A DNA stretch of 64,000 nt, taken from the NCBI RefSeq assembly GCF_007993935.1, contig NZ_VITY01000002.1:620001-684000 (forward strand), read 5' to 3'. The stretch is from Bradyrhizobium macuxiense. GTDB lineage: Bacteria > Pseudomonadota > Alphaproteobacteria > Rhizobiales > Xanthobacteraceae. Made by a program: the position numbers and the translations under genes. This document shows, in pieces, positions 61,757 through 64,000 of the stretch (position 1 is its first letter; every line of letters begins with the position of its first letter). The notes beneath the pieces are model-generated. The model did no database searches. It saw nothing but the letters and a program-made list of their open reading frames with translations, and had not been told where the DNA came from.

Positions 61757-62284
61757 ATGTACAAGACATTTCTTGTCACTATCGTTGCCTCAGCTCTTAG
61801 CATCGGGGCTGTCGCGTCCGCTCCCGCCGTCAGGCAAGAGCCGCTGGATGCTGCGACCCTCAGCGCGATAAAATCCAAGTTCGGCAAGCTGATGGAATTG
61901 GCCAACGCTCACGATTTCAAGGCTCTGCATCGAATGTTCTGGCAATCGCCCTCGACCCTGTTGGTGGCCAAGAGCGCGATCCAGTCCGAGGGGAACTGGG
62001 CCGGCTTTTGGGGCAACGAGGCGATTGATCAAAAGCTTCATGATATCGGCACCTCCGGCCCGGTCGTGCTCGAGCCGGATTATTCGAAGCTAAGGGTTGT
62101 CGGCCTGACGCGCGACGTCGCCGAGTCCTACGTGCCGCTGAACATCACGGTCTCTTATGCCGGGCAGGAGGGAACGCCCAGGCCGTTTCTGATGATCATC
62201 AATTGGCTTCGGATCGGAAAGGACTGGAAGGTCGCTTCCGAAGTCATTCTGCCGGTGCCGCCCGTCCCCGCCGCGAAGGGCTAG
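61757..62284 (+). CDS. secreted NTF2/SnoaL-like protein
   Basis: A 175-residue protein with a signal peptide (about 1-22) and a single NTF2-like cone-shaped domain: SAIKSKFGKLMELANAHDFKALHRMFW at the start, ending with FLMIINWLRIGKDWKVASEVI. The family includes ketosteroid isomerase-like enzymes and many proteins of unknown role; no catalytic set is obvious. ATG 61757 follows GAAGGGA. It is 124 bp downstream of the secreted hydrolase and may belong to the same AraC-controlled unit. Confidence 0.72.
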   Translation: MYKTFLVTIVASALSIGAVASAPAVRQEPLDAATLSAIKSKFGKLMELANAHDFKALHRMFWQSPSTLLVAKSAIQSEGNWAGFWGNEAIDQKLHDIGTSGPVVLEPDYSKLRVVGLTRDVAESYVPLNITVSYAGQEGTPRPFLMIINWLRIGKDWKVASEVILPVPPVPAAKG

Positions 62285-62449
62285 GCACTTCGATCCGGCT
62301 ATGGCTGCGCGCCAATGAGTTCTCCTCGTCAGCTAGGTCGTACCCAAAAATCCGCCCGCCGAACGTCGTCCGCATTATCGTCAGAGGCCGACAATTGGTC
62401 ATATCGGCTTTGGGCCAACAAGCGACATGGCCGGCGGCGATCTAAGTCC

Positions 62450-62968
62450 TCAAGGCCGGCTCACCTTTCGACCGAGTGAAACCAGACTATAGCCCTGAGT
62501 GCCGGGGCCTCCGATCATAATGGCCTCCAAATAAGGCTCATCGATTGCCCCAGCCGACGACCAATCGACTATAAAGTTTGCGCCTAGGCCACCGCGGGTA
62601 TCCTCTTGTGGAATGACAATCTGGATTGCGCCATAGGGCTTTAGCGCGATCGCGCGTGGCAGATATTTTTCGATTAGCTGACCGGCAACATTGAAGTAGT
62701 CAATCCGCTCGATGACAAGCGCTGCCGTTTCCGACGTATTGTGAATCGAAAGGGTCACTGACAACTCTAGTCTGGTGTTTCCGGCGCGGACCAATAGGCT
62801 TGAATGTGCCGGGACGTAAACTCTTCCTCGAACGATCAAAGGATCGCGCGGCAAATCAGCAATAGAGTCCGCAAACTTCGCTAGAAAAGCTGGAAGCTGA
62901 TCAGGTTGTGCTCGCACGTCGGACATTGCCAGGAGCAACAGCGTTAGGAAGATTGCCGGTGTTCTCAT
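62450..62968 (-). CDS. DUF3124-family secreted protein
   Basis: A 172-residue protein with a signal peptide (about 1-20, ending VRAQP) and a beta-rich domain: VYVPAHSSLLV, LELSVTLSIHNTS, IDYFNVAGQLIEKYLP, then GGLGANFIVDW, the pattern of the DUF3124 family of unknown function. Alone on the minus strand, followed downstream by a 165-bp gap in which I see nothing. Confidence 0.72.
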   Translation of the reverse strand: MRTPAIFLTLLLLAMSDVRAQPDQLPAFLAKFADSIADLPRDPLIVRGRVYVPAHSSLLVRAGNTRLELSVTLSIHNTSETAALVIERIDYFNVAGQLIEKYLPRAIALKPYGAIQIVIPQEDTRGGLGANFIVDWSSAGAIDEPYLEAIMIGGPGTQGYSLVSLGRKVSRP

Positions 62969-63259
62969 TCGGTTGATCCGTAGCCGTGGTGTATCGCGGT
63001 CAGTGGGAGTGATCAGAACGTGGGCAGGCTGGAATGGGCGGCATTGACCCAGATCAACGACTCCTGGTGCAAATCTACCAGGCTTGCATTAGTCCGATGC
63101 GGGTCAGAAGCATCGTTTGGGCGGGCCGCTTGCTGTTTCCGAAGCCGCCACGCTGCCTCGGAGACCGCTCCGATTTCGGATGCGAGCCACTGGCGGACAT
63201 TCGCCCGCGCAGCGAGGCTTGCGCTTCGCGCCCCGGCGCAACTCTACCCGTGATCCGGC

Positions 63260-64000
63260 ATGATTGACAGTCTAACGCGTGTTGCACCCGGGCTGATGAA
63301 GCTCTTGTCCTACAGTTTTGCCGATGACTTTCGGCACGATCTGTTGGCGGGAATCTCCGTTGCCGCAGTGGCGTTGCCGGTCGCGATCGCCTACGCACAG
63401 CTCGCGGGCTTCGATCCGGTGGTAGGGCTGTATTCGAGCATTCTGCCGATGGTCGCGTACGCCATCTTCGGCACGTCGCGGCAAATGATCGTTAATCCCG
63501 ATGCAGCCGTATGCGCCATGGTCGCTGCCGCAGTCGCTCCGCTGGCGGGCGGCAATGTCGAACTGTACTGGTCCCTCTCGGTCGCAGTTACGTTTCTGGC
63601 AGGCATGTTTTGCATTGCAGCGAGTTTCCTGCGGCTCGGTGCGCTGGCGGAATTTCTTTCCAAGCCAATCCTTGTTGGACTTTTGAACGGGGTCGCAATT
63701 TCCATCTGCTTGGGGCAAGTCGGTAAGCTGTTTGGTTTTTCCATTGAATCCAAAAGGATAATTCCGCAGCTGCTCGAAATCGTCGCCAAGCTTCCTCAGA
63801 CGCAGATTCCGACGTTGATCGTAGGAGCGGCGAGCCTGGCGATATTGTTTGGGCTGGCGCGCTGGGTGCCGCGACTTCCGACTGCGCCGATCATATTGAT
63901 CGCCGGCGGCACCGCGGTCGCACTGTTTGGGTTGGACCGGCATGGAGTGGCGATTCTGGGACCCGTTCCTGGAGGCCTGCCGCCGCTGCGAGTGCCTAGA
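63260..64000 (+). CDS. SulP-family anion transporter, N-terminal part (runs off window)
   Basis: The frame opens at ATG 63260 and stays open through the last base, giving 247 residues without a stop. It starts with FRHDLLAGISVAAVALPVAIAYAQLAGFDPVVGLYSSILP, given as a landmark in short pieces: HDLLAGISVAAVALPVAIAY is the SulP signature, followed by GLYSSILPMVAYAIFGTSRQ and INPDAA-like region (IVNPDAAVCAM). It carries sulfate, bicarbonate or other anions across the inner membrane. Its C-terminal STAS domain would lie beyond the window. The 291 bp before it hold no gene I can support. Confidence 0.88.
   Translation, partial: MIDSLTRVAPGLMKLLSYSFADDFRHDLLAGISVAAVALPVAIAYAQLAGFDPVVGLYSSILPMVAYAIFGTSRQMIVNPDAAVCAMVAAAVAPLAGGNVELYWSLSVAVTFLAGMFCIAASFLRLGALAEFLSKPILVGLLNGVAISICLGQVGKLFGFSIESKRIIPQLLEIVAKLPQTQIPTLIVGAASLAILFGLARWVPRLPTAPIILIAGGTAVALFGLDRHGVAILGPVPGGLPPLRVPR

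Noticed and set aside
63020..63267. Two 77-codon plus-strand open frames
   Set aside because: They overlap each other in different frames, lack ribosome-binding sites and show no recognisable motif; they may be remnants, but I cannot support a gene.

Overview
The window reads as chromosomal DNA of a GC-rich alphaproteobacterium, most likely Bradyrhizobium or a close relative. This is an inference from three things: the codon bias, the density of ABC transporters and CoA-dependent catabolic genes, and the families of intergenic palindromes (an AGCATGATC / GATCATGCT hairpin, a GTCATTGCGAGGAGC element, a CGTCGTCCCGGCGAAAGCC element) that recur between genes. No insertion sequence, phage gene, CRISPR array, tRNA or rRNA was seen.

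Layout. 1-4.6 kb: the end of a cytochrome c gene, then nicotinate phosphoribosyltransferase, O-acetylhomoserine sulfhydrylase, an alpha/beta hydrolase and a small secreted protein. 4.7-5.6 kb: a tandem VOC protein on the minus strand. 5.8-10.3 kb: a compact RiPP locus of the TOMM (thiazole/oxazole-modified) type, with a Cys/Gly-rich precursor, a fused leader-binding/YcaO cyclodehydratase and a SagB-type dehydrogenase. 10.4-13.6 kb (minus): an HtrA-like protease without a signal peptide and a GMC oxidoreductase with its small subunit. 13.7-16.8 kb: a cytochrome P450 and a Baeyer-Villiger-type monooxygenase, divergent. 17.2-28.6 kb (minus): one long locus with a double class III CoA-transferase, a complete oligopeptide-type ABC importer and a single-chain acyl-CoA carboxylase; an enolase-superfamily dehydratase diverges from it. 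30.2-37.6 kb (minus): a CmcJ/NvfI-like protein, an MFS transporter, HyuB/HyuA and a branched-chain-amino-acid-type binding protein. 38.0-45.6 kb: a sulfonate-type uptake and desulfonation operon with two binding proteins and a third one divergent. 45.8-47.1 kb: an SDR lacking its catalytic residues, and an HU protein. 47.5-52.7 kb: a second oligopeptide-type ABC importer. 52.7-55.5 kb (minus): a phosphofructokinase with pyrophosphate-type residues and an FAD amine oxidase-like protein. 55.5-59.7 kb: a VOC protein and a sugar-type ABC importer lacking its ATPase. 59.7-62.3 kb: an AraC regulator divergent from a secreted hydrolase and an NTF2-like protein. 62.4-64 kb: a DUF3124 protein and the start of a SulP transporter that runs off the window.

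Most of the window is uptake plus catabolism, with each importer next to enzymes that plausibly process its cargo. The exception is the TOMM locus, which should make a polythiazole-type peptide. Its precursor is unusual: a signal-peptide-like N-terminus precedes the leader, and the core has Cys at nearly every third residue. I consider this the most interesting system here.
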